A stretch of 64,000 nucleotides of DNA from Lutjanus erythropterus. Lineage: Eukaryota; Chordata; Actinopteri; Lutjaniformes; Lutjanidae. The DNA lies in the NCBI GenBank assembly GCA_020091685.1, contig CM034601.1, positions 15,925,320 through 15,989,319 of the forward strand, read 5' to 3'. The number at the start of each line of letters is the position of its first letter. Position 1 is the stretch's first letter. Below are positions 25,459 to 37,204 of this stretch, in pieces. A model generated the notes under the pieces. That model was given only the letters and a program-made list of their open reading frames with translations. It did no database searches and was not told where the DNA came from. Position numbers and translations under genes: made by a program.

Positions 25459-26462
25459 CAGGATTGGATGCATGATACCAGCATCGGGTATCGGTCCGAT
25501 ACTGTCCTCACGTACTCGTACTCATAAAACTACTCCGACACCCGATACCACGTCACGAAAAGTAGCCGCACGATACAAGTAAACATCTAAAGAACCGCAA
25601 CGATGCAGAGTTTAAGAAGTTTGCTGATTCTTACCGTCTTTTTTTTCGATGCGTCGTCATCAACATCATCCACTAATGACCGCAGAGACTTTGGAAACTG
25701 TCCGGAAAATCCCATGTAAGTCCATGTAAGAGTCCACCTGTAGACCGCAGCCAGCCGCTGTCCATTAAGTCCTGGCGGGTGAAAACTAGTTGAATGTCAC
25801 AACAAATTAATCCGAAGACGAAGAAAAAACACCGTCTGCAACCCTCTTTTCTTCGTAATAAGCTGCTACAACTTCTCTTTGTGTACTTATTCTTCAACAA
25901 AACGGCCTGACAGCACAGGACACGCAACTTCACTCTTTAGGGTTCACAGCAGGGGAAACCAAACTGTTGCACACATGGCCCCACACTCATACCTGTCCCC
26001 CCCTAAACAATGGCAGGTAGGAACTAATTAGCTCTTAGACAAGAAGAAACTTAAATACTACACATGTAAATGTGTGATTAAAATGCTAGTTAAAATGCGG
26101 CAAATGATAATGAAATAATTATATATATAACACCATTTATAATGGTAAACTAAATCCTGCAAGTTCATAATAATGTGAAATTATTATACTGAAATATATC
26201 ACATACAAAGTAAACTGCACAGCTTAACAAGGAACACAAAATCAGTAAAGTAACTTACTACAAATAACCTAAAACTGTAATGTGTACAGTAACTATGGTT
26301 ACACTTGTAGCACAAAACAGCAACAATGATTTGTTACATTTAGAAAGTGAACATCTAATGAAAATAAAACATGTTTCAAAAGTTATTGTAAGAACTTTAA
26401 AGGCATTATTAATTACTTGTACTTGTACTCGGTCTGAAAAAAAATGGTACTGGTGCATCCCT
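25459..26462. mobile_element. hAT-like non-autonomous element inserted in the minisatellite
   Basis: The left end GGATGCATGATACCAGCATC and the inverse of the right end (AGGGATGCACCAGTACCATT, with GTACTTGTACTCGGTCTGA inside) are typical of fish hAT elements. The uninterrupted paralogous site survives at 28,380-28,420 (AACCCAACATATTTAGGTTA then TACCTAAAACCATC), which gives an empty-site comparison. Limits are good to a few bases; no transposase frame. Confidence 0.65.
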
Positions 26463-26469
26463 ACCTAGA

Positions 26470-27010
26470 ACCATCTGTGAAAGGTTTCATCCAGAACCCT
26501 CAATGACAGGTTCTACAGAGAACCTTCCTATGGTATAACGGTTCCACCCAGAACCCTCTCTGGAGGCTCCACCAAGAACTCTTTTATATCCCAAATGTTT
26601 CATCTAGAAGCCACTCAAGGGACTGAGGACCCTTTAATTTCCAAAGGTTGTATCTAGAACCCACCCATGGAGTTCTACTAGAACCCTTCTATATTCCAGT
26701 GTTTTATCAAGAAACCACACACGGGGTTCCACTAAGAATCATTTTGTATTCCAAATGATTTTTCTAGAACTCTCCTGAGGGGTACTACTGAGAACCATTT
26801 CATTTCCAGAGTTTTTTTATGTAGAACCCACAACTGTGAACTATTTTATATTTCAGTGGTTTTAATCCAGAACCACTCAGGGGATTCTATCGCGAAACCT
26901 TTTATGTTGTGGGACAAACAATCCCTGACAAAAGAGTTCTTCAAAGATTTTAACAATCCAAATCAGGGTTCCTCAGAAGCAAATGGTTGTTGGTAGAGCC
27001 TCAGCCTCTC
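26470..27010 (+). repeat. AGAACC/GGTTCT minisatellite, block B
   Basis: Degenerate units of about 55-65 bp reading roughly TCTAGAACCC..GGGTTCTAC..AGAACC.TTTTATATTCCA, about eight copies. Each unit contains a short inverted repeat (AGAACC/GGTTCT). Confidence 0.75.
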
Positions 27011-27233
27011 AGAAAGAACCTTTTTGGAACTGTTATTTCTAAGAGTGCAGGAGACTCAGGTCCAACATGTCTTACTACGTAAACCACATAACAAAGCAAG
27101 ACATTTTGAACATTTATGTAATTTTCCTCAATAAAGACATATAATTTTCCCAATTAGCCCCTGGTGTTCTCTGAATTAGGCTTGTAACTATTCCTAAGGA
27201 AAATGACTACGGGTATTTATTATGTGTAGGCGG

Positions 27234-27251
27234 GTGTGTGTGTGTGTGTGT
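27234..27251 (+). repeat. (GT)9 microsatellite
   Basis: Short GT run followed by imperfect GTGCATGTGTGTG. Confidence 0.8.
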
Positions 27252-27736
27252 GCGTGCATGTGTGTGTATGTCTGACCTCTTTAGCCTCAGCGGTACTGCG
27301 TGGCCTGCCCTCTTAAAGTAGATTAGCTTGAAAAAGAACTGAACGTACCTTGTTGCCTGGATACAAAAAGCATCATTAAGGCCAATTATCAGCCACTTCA
27401 GCTCACAATGAACAAGCTTCATCACAGATTTCAAAACAACATATCATTAACGACAGCAACCTATACAGAGCAGGAAAGAGTAGGAGGGAGTGACAGGGGA
27501 AAGACAAGCGGATAGGATGAAGAAAAGGTGCTGGAGTAGAAGAAATAAGAGCGTGTGGAGTGAGTAAGCAGGCACAGACATTGTGTTATGTTCATGGACA
27601 TTTCTGACAGGCACATAACACATTTTGAGATGTGGAACTTTGAGTTACTGAGTTACAGGTGGACCTTTTTCCACTAAAGAAAATATTAAAGTGATAGTTC
27701 AAATTATTTGCAGTTCATTTCATTTTAAGTGTCGCT

Positions 27737-28130
27737 TTACCTTGCCATCAGACAACCTTTTCTGAGAGGAAAATGCTGTTATATAAACCAAATATCACTC
27801 TCTCCAAACCAACCAAACTCCATAGGCAAAATCAGTAATTTTATCTCACAGAACATGCGAGATGTCTTTAAATGCTGCCTTGATCTGCCAGTTTGTTTCT
27901 GTTCTCGTGCGACTTTGGTGTTTTAAAAGGATAGTTTGGATTCACAGAAGAAGACACACAATGACACAAACAAAGTAAGAGATTGAGGCAGCGATACACC
28001 AGCAGCTCCTGTGTTCTGCAAGATAAAATGACTGATTTCACCTATGGAGTTTGGTTGATTTGGAGAGAGCAATATTTGGCCTATATGACGATGATTACTC
28101 ATCAGAAAAGGCTGTCTGATGGCAAATTAA
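27737..28130. repeat. Palindrome C (foldback)
   Basis: CCATCAGACAACCTTTTCTG pairs with CAGAAAAGGCTGTCTGATGG, and ATCACTCTCTCCAAACCAAC pairs with GTTGATTTGGAGAGAGC. The centre is near 27,935. It is homologous to palindrome B. Confidence 0.8.
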
Positions 28131-28270
28131 AGCAAAGAAAATATTCTAAATAAAATGTCCACTTAAAATGATTTTTTTCAGGGGACCTTTTTTAAGTGAC
28201 TAATATACCTTTTCGCCGTCCTCAATAGCTCAGTGTTTAGCTTCGTGCTGGTACTCCTCTGTGTTTCTCC

Positions 28271-28291
28271 TGATGATGATGATGATGATGA
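28271..28291 (+). repeat. (TGA)7 microsatellite
   Basis: Seven perfect TGA/GAT units. Confidence 0.9.
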
Positions 28292-28339
28292 CCACCATCT
28301 ACTGACCGCCAGGTACTGTACATCCATGTACTGTACCTT

Positions 28340-28820
28340 TCATACAGGTTCCACTTGGGCCCCTTTCAGAAAGCTCTACATAGAACCCAACATATTTAGG
28401 TTATACCTAAAACCATCAGTGAAAGTTTCACCCAGGGTCTCCTATAGAGAACCCTTCTATAATGGTTCCACCCAGAACCCTCTCTAGGGCCTCAAGAAAA
28501 TTTTCACCTTCTAAGGGTGCTAACAAGAACCTACCCCGAGAGTTCCACCAAGAACCCTTTTACATTCAAATGGTTTTATCTAGAACACATCCCAGGGGTT
28601 CTACTGAGAATAATTACATATTCCAAGGTTTTTATCTAGAACCCACCCCAGGAGTTCCATAAAGAACACCTTTACATTCAAAGGGTTTTATCTAGATTCT
28701 ACCCCGAGGGTTCTACCAAGAACACTTTTATATCCCAAGGCATTTATCCAGAACCCATACAGGGAGTTCTTAACATGCCAAGGGTTTTATCTAGAACCCA
28801 CCAGGGGGTTCTACCGCAAA
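28340..28820 (+). repeat. AGAACC/GGTTCT minisatellite, block C
   Basis: About seven units of about 60 bp, e.g. GGTTTTATCTAGAAC, CCCAGGGGTTCTACTGAGAA, ATTCAAAGGGTTTTATC. It is the best preserved block of the family. Confidence 0.8.
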
Positions 28821-29083
28821 CCTTTTTTTAATTTTATTGTACAAGTTACTTTTGATGAAATTGTTCCTCAAGAATTTCAACAATCCTTGAGGAATTCCAT
28901 CTTTCAAATATAAAGGGCTCTCACAAAAGAAACCTTGACAAACCCTTACTTCAAAAAAGGGTTCTGGGTAGAACCTCAGGCCTTCAGGAAGAATCCTTTT
29001 TCTAGGTAGCTGTAGATAATACACCGACTATGAATAAGTACCTCATATAAAACCCCACATCAATTAATCTGAATGATCTCTTT

Positions 29084-32000
29084 ACTATACCTGACATCCA
29101 GATGGTCACAAGTACTCAGGATGGCAAAAAACCACAGAGATAAAATGAAGTTAGCAGAAGGAGGGAAGGACGATGCATGTGCACTGAATATCAATATCTC
29201 AAGAAGTCTCTGCAGAGAGAGACAATATAAGTCAACAAAAGTGGCGAGACAGTTTTTCATTTGACTGGGAAGGCCACTGGGAGTCTTTGATAGAAAAAAA
29301 AACAGAGTTGGGGCAAAGAGAGTAATCATAGAAAGAGAGTGCGGCCAAACTCATCCCTTCTCATTATTCTGTGTATGTCCCTGAAGGTACAGTGGGCTGT
29401 AAATTAAAGAGAGCAGAGTTCTTGTCAACTGTACCATCCAGAGAGAGACAAATGGAGAGAATGAAAGGGAGCGAATAAGCTAAGAAGAATAGAGTTTGGG
29501 GACAAAGCTGTTGGCTTACACTTCAAAGGGGACATTTCTCAATAGAAGAAAACTTTTGTGCCAATATTGACATTTGTTACAGCCTCAGAATGAAACGCTG
29601 GGTCCAAACTGATGCAACACGTTTAATTATAAGACTCACCTGTGCAAAATATGTCAATGACAGTAGTCCCTCATCTCAGCGTGCATCAGTTCTATCGCTC
29701 CTGATTGTGAATGGGGCTGTAAGAAACTCAACAGTGCTATAAACCTCTCATAATAATTAAACTGCTGATTACACAATAACAGTAAACACTGACATGTTTA
29801 CACTGCACCCACACTCAATTACCTTCTCTCTACAAAAGTACAAAAACTGGAATTCACAATATACAACAATAAACATATTTTCATACCTGTTTAGCAGTTG
29901 TGCTCTCTCTTGCATGGTGTGGTGAATTTGGCACAAACCATCACTTTTTGCCTCCAGACAGTGCCTTCACGATTTCACAGGCTTTTTGGGGGGATTGTTG
30001 CAGCCTAAATGTCTGATTTCACAGCAGCTTTTCTAATATATTGCAGTGCATATTGCCATGTTTTTAGGCGCTTTTTGCAAAGAAATTGCAGGAAGGCAAC
30101 TTGTTCCAGGGAAAATGAAATCACACTCTGTTCAGTCAGTCTAAACTTACCAAAAAAGGCTCAAGATTACAAAAATTATTTTAAAAAAAAAATGTTTTAA
30201 ATGTGAAGGAAGAAGTTCAGTTTTCCACAAAGAAGCAAAATCTTTTTGGAGCTTAAACTCAAACCAGCACAAAATTATTTAAAGAAAGTAGTGCATAGAG
30301 CACTGATAAATGTCAATAACAATGCCATGAATTTTGAGCTAATATTTTGTGTACCATGTGTACCATGCATGCTACATACAGGTTGCAGCAATAGTTGCAG
30401 CATAAGTAAAAGAAGATTTTTGCTAGATTTTTAATCGTTGGTATTGCCACGATGACCTTGCGGGCCTCATGAAACTATTCAGTGGGCCACATCTGGCCCC
30501 TGGGCCGCATTTTACCCAGGTCTCTACCAGAAAGTAGTGGGAAACTAATTATCAGTGGTTGAAGTACTTATTAGTGGCCTCCAAATTTCCAGTTTAAACA
30601 GAAAATTTCTCCCAACGGTCACCTCGCCAAACCTGTTCCAGCTGCAGTGTCTTGTTTGTTGTTGTTTATTGTCATTGGCCTGTTTGCAATTTGATAGCCT
30701 TATTTGCTATAAAAAAGCAAATGAAAGGTTTGGAGATTACTTGAAATTGTAGGCCTACTCAGTAGTGAATTATGATTTTAAAAGTAACTAAGTACTGTAA
30801 CTACCTAGGCTACAGAGTGTAACGCATCGTTTAATAAGAGTAAAGTAATGGACTTGAAAAAGTCCCTTTTAGGGCCACAGACCATGGAGGAGGTACATAT
30901 ACGGTAGTTGTTTACTCCACTCCCCTGACTGTAATGGGGGCAGGCTCACATAGGGTCCGTGGTGAAATGCATAACCATAAAATCTAGAGGAAGTAGAGGA
31001 GAGCTTGCAGATAAGAGAGGAATGAGCAGACACCACAGTGAGGAGAAGACTGTGTGCTGACCTCTTGCTTTCATTCTGGTCATGGTCTATTACTCCTCCC
31101 TTTGAAGTGTCTTTTCTCCTCTGTCATAGATCAAGTCAAGACACAAGGCCGGTCTAACCCACATACAGAACAGCCTCCGTCTGTCTCTGTGAACTGTCTC
31201 TGCTTGACAATCCTCACTCACATCTTCCAGTCGGCTGTGCGCCGTGCAGTAATTTGCAGTGGAACATTATTAGCGGTTTTAATATGCGGTGGAGGAGGGC
31301 TGGCTCTCAGCTGTCTTTGTGAAAGCTGATTATGAGGAGTTTAATTTCATCAGATAAGGATGCCTTCATTTATGAGCATACGCAGCTTCAGGCAGGGAGC
31401 CTGACAGGTATTCACTGGGACAAGCACTCCCCCTGCTGTTAGTCCTCATTACACTGTGATCAAGATCCCTCACTGAAACCTTGTAATTAACCCTCGGTAA
31501 CAGACATACCAGATATACTTGATGACCACGACAGACCAGCATCCATTGGAAGTTTTCTATTTTTTGTGATTAGCCAGAAATCCATCATTTAAAGGCATAA
31601 CATGCAACATTTTCATATAAAACAGTGTAAAGAAATTCAGTTGTGACTTTTGACCCACTAGAAGTGTGCTGTGGTGGCGGCTGCCCTCTGCCAGTATTTC
31701 TCATCACTTTGCTCTGCTTGGGAGGCTTTACCAAACCAAAACCTCACTATTTGACATCCTGGCAATGAGACACAAAGGCTGTGTAAAGGATAAAGAGAGT
31801 TTTTCTTCTAAACACAATCAGCAACTCTCTCAACCAGCAGTTCACTTCAGCTCTCTCCAGCTTCACAGAAAGCAAAAGAAAAATAACATCTTTTCTCTGT
31901 CCTTGATCTCCGGTGGACCGGTCTGGATGTTTCCAATAAAACTGATAGATGGAGCCTCCTGAGGCCATTTTCAGAACGTAGCATTGTTTGACACTGAGAG

Positions 32001-32620
32001 AGCAGAGTGGACACGGCCCCAGCGTTTCAGAGCGGAGAAAACCAAATCATAGGCGGGAAAAACTTTTTAAAGTTTATTTCAAAACATAAGAGTTCGAGTT
32101 TGATGGAAACTCAAATGTTTAGTGAAGACAGCTGCCTTGAAATTATGACTTTTCTGAACTTTCTTTTTTACAGTGTTCCTGATGAATCCCTCACCTGTAG
32201 TTTCTTATGTCAGGGGAAATCACTGATTTTAAGGCTGGTTGAGTTTAGATTTATAGATCACTTACAAATTTTCTTCTCAGAACCTGCTCAAGCCCTCTTT
32301 TATTATTTTGATCATGATTTTATTTATCAAACTTAAGCACACTGTCAAAAATGATCTTTTTGTAAATGAGGCCCCAGGTGTGCCTTGGCCTGGTTTGGTC
32401 GTCATGAGAAGTGATTGGTTAGGATTTGGGTAAGAATATCAGGGTAAGCCAATCAGAGGCAGAGTAATGCGGGTCATGACTTCATCCTCCTGGGACAGAC
32501 ATTTGGTATCTGTAGCTCAGTGTGAAACATCCACACAGTGACGTTTTAGAGATATGAGCCCTGGAGATGTCTGCCTTCTCTCAAATGTAAAGGGACTAAA
32601 TGGACTCGACTGAAGCGCCA
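29084..32620. other. Intergenic, no gene seen
   Basis: Chance frames only. 30,476-30,520 (GGGCCACATCTGGCCCCTGG) is the end of an hAT-like relic. 31,230-31,400 (ATTATTAGCGGTTTTAATAT, AGTTTAATTTCATCAGATAA) has the look of a conserved non-coding element, unproven. Confidence 0.45.
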
Positions 32621-32624
32621 AAAA

Positions 32625-32830
32625 CTACATTTGAAAACCTCAACAGCGGTGTCTCTTTCCAGAAATCTTGATCCAGTCACTCAAGATAATCCACAGACCT
32701 TTTATGAGCAGTTTCCTGTATGAACTATTTTCTCTCTGCAGTAAAATCTACCAGCACCACTTTCTTTCCACTGGGAAGAAAGAAAGTAGTTCCCAACTAT
32801 GAACTTTGATTTTGGTGAACTGTCCCTTTA
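32625..32830. mobile_element. Second copy of the foldback MITE family (partly decayed)
   Basis: AAGATAATCCACAGACCTTT, TGAGCAGTTTCCTGTATGAA and AAGAAAGAAAGTAGTTCC match the 22.8-kb element. It ends in GGTGAACTGTCCCTTTAAA. Confidence 0.6.
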
Positions 32831-34270
32831 AATAATGAAAAATTGAAGTAAAAATAAACGTTTAGCCTGTTTATATTTTTGTTGTTTATGGGTATTTTAT
32901 ACATAATTTATGGTTTCTTTTCCCCAAGTTATTTATGGTTTCTAATCTCCTCAGCCCTCAAAACAAGTGGTTCCAGACGTTTATCTTGCCAGATGTAAGG
33001 TTTATTATCTAGGGCAATGCAATAAAAGATTTTCTTTTGTTAATAATAGCTGACTGTCTCTAAGTCAATTTGGTGGTTCTTAATTTTCCGGAACTCTCCA
33101 TCTGGTGCCCGAGAGGGCAAAAAGAAATTATTTGTATGTGCATCTATTATTTGATAGAAGTCTGTTCTGCTTCTGGGGCTCTTGAAGTAAATTGTTGGCC
33201 CTGAATCAGAATTACAGAAGTGCTCTCCGTCTTCCTCTTAATCTCAGCCAGAACTGAGTGTGTGGGTTAAAGCTCTTCTGTCAGCAAGCATCTGACAAGC
33301 TGAAGTGTCCTGCAGGGAGAAACCAAATCACTGGCAGCTTCATCAGACAAAAGAGAATTTCTCCTGCAGGTCATTTAAATTATGGATGTTGACGTTAAGG
33401 CCGAGGTGCACCAACAAGGACTCGTCCTAAAACCAGATCAAATCATGGTTCAACTTTAAAATGTGCTGCACCAAATAAGTACTCTAAAACCTAGATTAAA
33501 TTTAATTCCTCAAAACTTTCAACTCCAATTTAAAATGTGATCCAGTATCGAGTTCCTTGAAGAAAGTTAAGGGTCAGAATCAACCCACTTAAGTTTTATG
33601 ATGTGTCTCTACTTTCTTTCACTTCAGTTTGTAATTCAGCCAGCAAGGTTTTCCTCAAAGGAGAAGAAATTAGAGCGTCTCGGCAAGGCAGCTGGAGCAG
33701 GCTAACTAGGCTAACTAACTTCTTAGCTAGCTAGCAAATTATATATCTTTAAAAAAAAAAGAAAGAAAAAAAACTTTTGAGCTTGATAGCAAACAATGTA
33801 ACATTTTGTTCAATATCATCACTTGCTAGCAAAGAGCTTTTTTAACAAACTTTTTAGCTAGCTAGCAAACAATACAGCTTAAAACTTAGCTAAAAAACAA
33901 AGCAAGGTTTTGTTTACTTTTTAAAGCAATTTAAAAACTTTAGTGACCTTGCTTAAAAAAAAGTTACCTAGCAAACAATGCAGGGGTTTGTTAAGCAATA
34001 TTTATTTATTTAGTTTTATAATTGGGATAGCAAGCATTTCCATATTGATTCCATATGATTTCTGTTTACATCACTAGACTTGAATTTACTAAACTGTGAT
34101 TAGTCTTTAATTGTGCAAATCTGGATATGCTCATTTTAAACCTAGTTTTGCTAAACTCTGATTAGAACAATCTTTGTTGGTGCAACCCAGTCAAAGTATT
34201 TTTCTGCTGCTTCACAATAAATCTCACTCATCTTTCTTTTTCTCTCATGCAAATCTACTCTGAACTTTAG
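32831..34270. other. Region upstream of sertm1; non-coding
   Basis: AT-rich with a GCTAGC-rich block (about 33,690-33,870). An octamer motif ATGCAAAT lies at 34,247-34,254. Any 5' non-coding exon of sertm1 should lie in or before this stretch, but I cannot place it. Confidence 0.4.
33690..33870 (+). repeat. GCTAGC/CTAGCTAG simple repeat block
   Basis: CTAACTAGGCTAACTAACTT, TTAGCTAGCTAGCAAA and TTTTTAGCTAGCTAGCAAAC: two related segments of the same word family as 13.6 and 14.1 kb. Confidence 0.6.
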
Positions 34271-34275
34271 CCAGG
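34271..34275 (+). other. sertm1: Probable 3' splice site and 5' edge of the sertm1 coding exon
   Basis: A pyrimidine tract (TCTTTCTTTTTCTCTC at about 34,233) and ACTTTAG ending at 34,270 make a plausible acceptor 5 nt before the start ATG. This suggests an upstream non-coding exon. Confidence 0.45.
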
Positions 34276-34617
34276 ATGTCAGGGATGGACAGCTCGTTGG
34301 TGGACCATAATGAGACCGGCATCTCTCAAATAGACAATGGAACTTTCCTCCGCTTCTCCCCAACCTCTGCCTCCACGTCGGCAGCCGCCTCGTCACCAGG
34401 ACGTCCGGGCAACGTCTACGTTTATGTGTGGCTCTTTCTCGGCCTGCTTGTGTTCCTGCTGACGCTGCTCATCATCTCCCTGCACAGGCTGAAGAACATC
34501 ATCTCCTCCTCCTCCTCCGTCCCAGACTGCAGCAGCGAGGGAGGGAGCTCCTTCACCAACATGGAGATCTGCAGCATCTCGTCTCAGAGGTCCACCATCT
34601 CCTCTCTGTCCACTTGA
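34276..34617 (+). CDS. sertm1: Serine-rich and transmembrane domain-containing protein 1
   Basis: Intact single-exon frame of 113 residues, slightly longer than the roughly 107 residues of mammalian SERTM1. Residues 1-46 form a Ser/Thr-rich N-terminus with two possible N-glycosylation sites (N12-E-T, N21-G-T). Residues 47-69 (VYVYVWLFLGLLVFLLTLLI and on) form one membrane span. Next comes the conserved RLKNIISSSSS (71-81), then SSFTNMEICSISSQRST (91-107), a close match to the vertebrate family signature as I remember it. No signal peptide is visible; topology with a lumenal or outer N-terminus is an inference from the glycosylation sites. The start has A at -3. Molecular function of the family is little known; human expression is mainly neural. 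The gene converges on nbea. Identification is confident. Confidence 0.93.
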   Translation: MSGMDSSLVDHNETGISQIDNGTFLRFSPTSASTSAAASSPGRPGNVYVYVWLFLGLLVFLLTLLIISLHRLKNIISSSSSVPDCSSEGGSSFTNMEICSISSQRSTISSLST

Positions 34618-35210
34618 GGGAGATGGGAAGGAGGAGCACATGGACATAATAATATATGTCCAAGTGCATTTCCACATGCGTGCATGCAACAACAGGCAAG
34701 CATGCACACACACACAAAGCACACAGAGGCCCAGCACCTCCTCACTGTGACATACAAACACTTCAAACAGCCACAAAGACAGCATGGCTTCACACTCCAT
34801 GCATTTATATTCTAATCCCCATGATCCAGCAAGGCTGCTGTGTCCACGCAGCTTGCAGGCGCAGGGGAGCTACAGCTCACAATGTGATGAAGAGGGGTCG
34901 AAGAGGGGATGAAGAGGTCTTGAGGGTTGAGAGTGACTGAACCCTTCTGAGGCTCATTTTAACAATTAAAACAAATGATGCTGACAAACTGCTGTCCCTC
35001 TGCAGGAAACAGCATAATGAGGAACTATTATCTTTCCTCTTCCTTGTTTTTGTAACATTAACTTCTTGCACTGTGCTCGTCTTATTTACTGTAGAACAAA
35101 TAACTTTGCTTTCATGTGATGCTTTGTCAAGCATGTCTCATAATGTCTGTAAACTTCATTGCAAAATCAGAATTACAATAATATTAAAGACTATTACTTT
35201 GTACAGAAAT
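34618..35210 (+). other. sertm1: Probable sertm1 3' UTR
   Basis: Starts after the TGA at 34,615-34,617. An ATTAAA variant polyadenylation signal lies at 35,183-35,188 and is followed by a GT-rich stretch (TGCATGTTTGTGTGCC). The extent is inferred from the signal only. Confidence 0.4.
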
Positions 35211-35299
35211 GCATGTTTGTGTGCCTCCGTTGCTCAATAAGGCTTTGAAACTGTGTTTTTGGTTTTTTTTAACATAACAAAGAGTAAAAAAAGGTGTTT

Positions 35300-35400
35300 T
35301 AAGAAAACACTGGTTTCTAACCTGATGGTCCCGACCCCCATTAAGGATCACTAAAACTTCACAGGGGATTGTAAGCATGGTGTGAAATACAGGGGGTCTA
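35300..35400 (+). mobile_element. hAT-like terminus relic
   Basis: CACTGGTTTCTAACCTGATG, then GTCCCGACCCCCATTAAGGA, is a diverged version of the CAGTGGTTCTCAACCTGGGG-type end of fish hAT elements. Confidence 0.4.
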
Positions 35401-36980
35401 ATACAGATAAAGTTTGGGGGAAAGATAATTTGTCATTTGCAGTCGTCGCTATAAATGTCTCTTAAAAACTCACCATGAATCAGTGTTCATTTACTATCCA
35501 AATTACAAAACATTTATAGATAAATATGAATCCAGAAAAATACTGTGTTTTTTCTCCTCTTATATTGCCAGTGACAACCTGGTTGTTTCATGTACAGCAT
35601 CCTTACATGGGTGCAAATGGTCCACAATCTAAAGGTTGTGTAGTCCACAGTAAAAACTGTGGATTTTTTTCTGCTTCAACATCATGATTAGCAGTTGATT
35701 GCCTTGCCTTGCGTCCATGAAATTGTCTCTTGAGTCCGTGTAAGACTTCAGCATAACACTAGAGCACAAGGTAAGACACACACCGATTGCCTCTGGGTAT
35801 TTTGCACACTCACTGGCTTTCTTGTCTTGAAGAGGTGAAAGAAAATTGTATAAAATAAAGTGTATACCATAAGCTTATCATAATGTTCCGTTGTCTATCA
35901 GTCCTCTGTACTCCTCTGTAAAAATAGTCTCAAAGTGATGACAAGATGTTTCTCACTTGAAATTATTCAGTGGAATCACACATGCACAGTGTGAACTTCC
36001 ATTTTGCCAAAAAAAAAAAAAAAAAGACACCTAATACCTTTTATTAAATTCTGTCAAAGTTACAGGGCAATGTAGTGGTAAGTTCCATATTAAATTTCTT
36101 CACTGCAGACGTATGAGCCTGGATAGACATGGATGCAAACTGCAACTTGACTGATGTGGAGGAATAAACCTGCGAGGCAGTAACTCTATCTTTTGACTTG
36201 ACTGACTGCTGACTTGTCACTTCTTAACTGGCCGCAAGCGATCAACAACTGCTTCAGTTTGAAATCTTTTTTGTCTCAGCTGGTTGCCTCTGGCGGTTGT
36301 GGTGACATTGCAGTAGGTGCTTCATCTGTTCACTGCTGTGGATCTACACTCTACTGAGTGAAACTACTGAGTTTCTATTTGTACAGTTTATAAGTTGATC
36401 TGCACTGTTACTGATATGCATCGAATATAATATTAAATATCCATAAAATATATCACTTCATAGGTGTTTGTCAGTTTATTCAATGATAGAAAAGGGAAAA
36501 AGGTTGGAAAATTTCTTCAGGATTCCTGGGGAAAGGCGATTGCTCAATAAGACATCTTCCTGCCGATGTGAAGGTGAGAAAAAAAAAACAAGGCTTGTGT
36601 TGTAGACTGTTGACAGGCAGGCGGCCTCTGACTGCAGCTACAGACAGACCAGGTCAAAAGTGGCATAAGCAACAAGATGAAATGCTGGTCCTGAAAGACG
36701 GACAGGTCTAACAGCGTGACGGATTACCCTCTCTTGCCTGTCAGCTCGTATAGCGTCCGATCGTAGTCTCCATGGTGACTGATGCATGAGAGCTCTGTGC
36801 AGCTGTCAGCCTTGTCTGTTTTTCAGGAATAAGCCACAGTAACGGTTGGTTCTGCTCAGTCATTTTTATTTCAATACTTTGAGATGTAGGTTTTGTTTTT
36901 TTTTTTACAAAATACACAACACATCCAGAACAAACGACTTGAAAAAGGTTCATTCATCTTTGTCACACTTCTTCACAAAA
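35401..36980. other. Intergenic, no gene seen
   Basis: AT-rich sequence with an A run near 36,010. The minus-strand AATAAA at 36,870-36,865 is listed with the small frame at 37.0 kb. Confidence 0.45.
36865..36870 (-). terminator. Polyadenylation signal AATAAA (minus strand)
   Basis: TTTATT on the plus strand, 112 bp past the stop codon of the 36,982-37,107 frame. The spacing is typical for a short 3' UTR. Confidence 0.4.
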
Positions 36981-36981
36981 T

Positions 36982-37107
36982 TCAATAGCGGCTGAGGGCC
37001 CAGACAGCAGTGATGGCGGCTGCGAGGCCGCAAACAATACGAGTCAGGTCAGACCAGCCTGTGTCGTTCTTGACAAATCCTCTTTGTTCTCTCATTAATC
37101 TGAACAT
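36982..37107 (-). CDS. Candidate microprotein or terminal exon with tail-anchor-like C-terminus
   Basis: From the ATG at 37,107-37,105 the frame encodes 41 residues: MFRLMREQRGFVKNDTGW, then SDLTRIVCGLAAAITAVW and ALSRY. The last 20 residues form one hydrophobic helix followed by a short polar tail, as in tail-anchored membrane proteins. Codon choice is strongly GC3-biased (GGC, CTG, GCC, ATC, GTC, AGC, CGC) within AT-rich flanks, and AATAAA follows 112 bp after the stop. The same frame stays open upstream to about 37,200, and a possible acceptor (AAATGTTCAG ending near 37,103) would instead make this the last exon of a spliced gene. I do not recognise the family. It lies between sertm1 and nbea, same strand as nbea. 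Confidence 0.35.
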   Translation of the reverse strand: MFRLMREQRGFVKNDTGWSDLTRIVCGLAAAITAVWALSRY

Positions 37108-37204
37108 TTCAGGTGATGGTGCAGCCAAACTCTCACGTGGTCCGTCTGATGCCGCATGTCTCACACGCGCGCTTGGACTTCCTCGTGCACCTTCAGCCTC
37201 TCAT

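Larger units (their letters stand above)
24731..29083. mobile_element. Composite element with ~65-bp inverted ends, minisatellites, palindromes and nested hAT
   Basis: The left end (24,731-24,791: GGTTGTATGAGGTACTTATT, GATAGTCAGTGTATTA) is matched in inverse at 29,018-29,083 (TAATACACCGACTATGAATA, AGTACCTCATATAAAACCCC). Inside are two copies of the same module order: a palindrome (about 24,905-25,200 and 27,737-28,130), then an AGAACC/GGTTCT minisatellite (about 25,376-27,010 and 28,340-28,820), then a CAATCC(TTGA) tail. The first minisatellite is split by an hAT-type insertion. There is no transposase. It may be one element that duplicated internally or two copies that lost their inner ends. 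Confidence 0.55.

Noticed and set aside
34393..34800. 135-codon minus frame over sertm1
   Set aside because: Antisense shadow of the sertm1 coding exon and its GT-rich 3' UTR.
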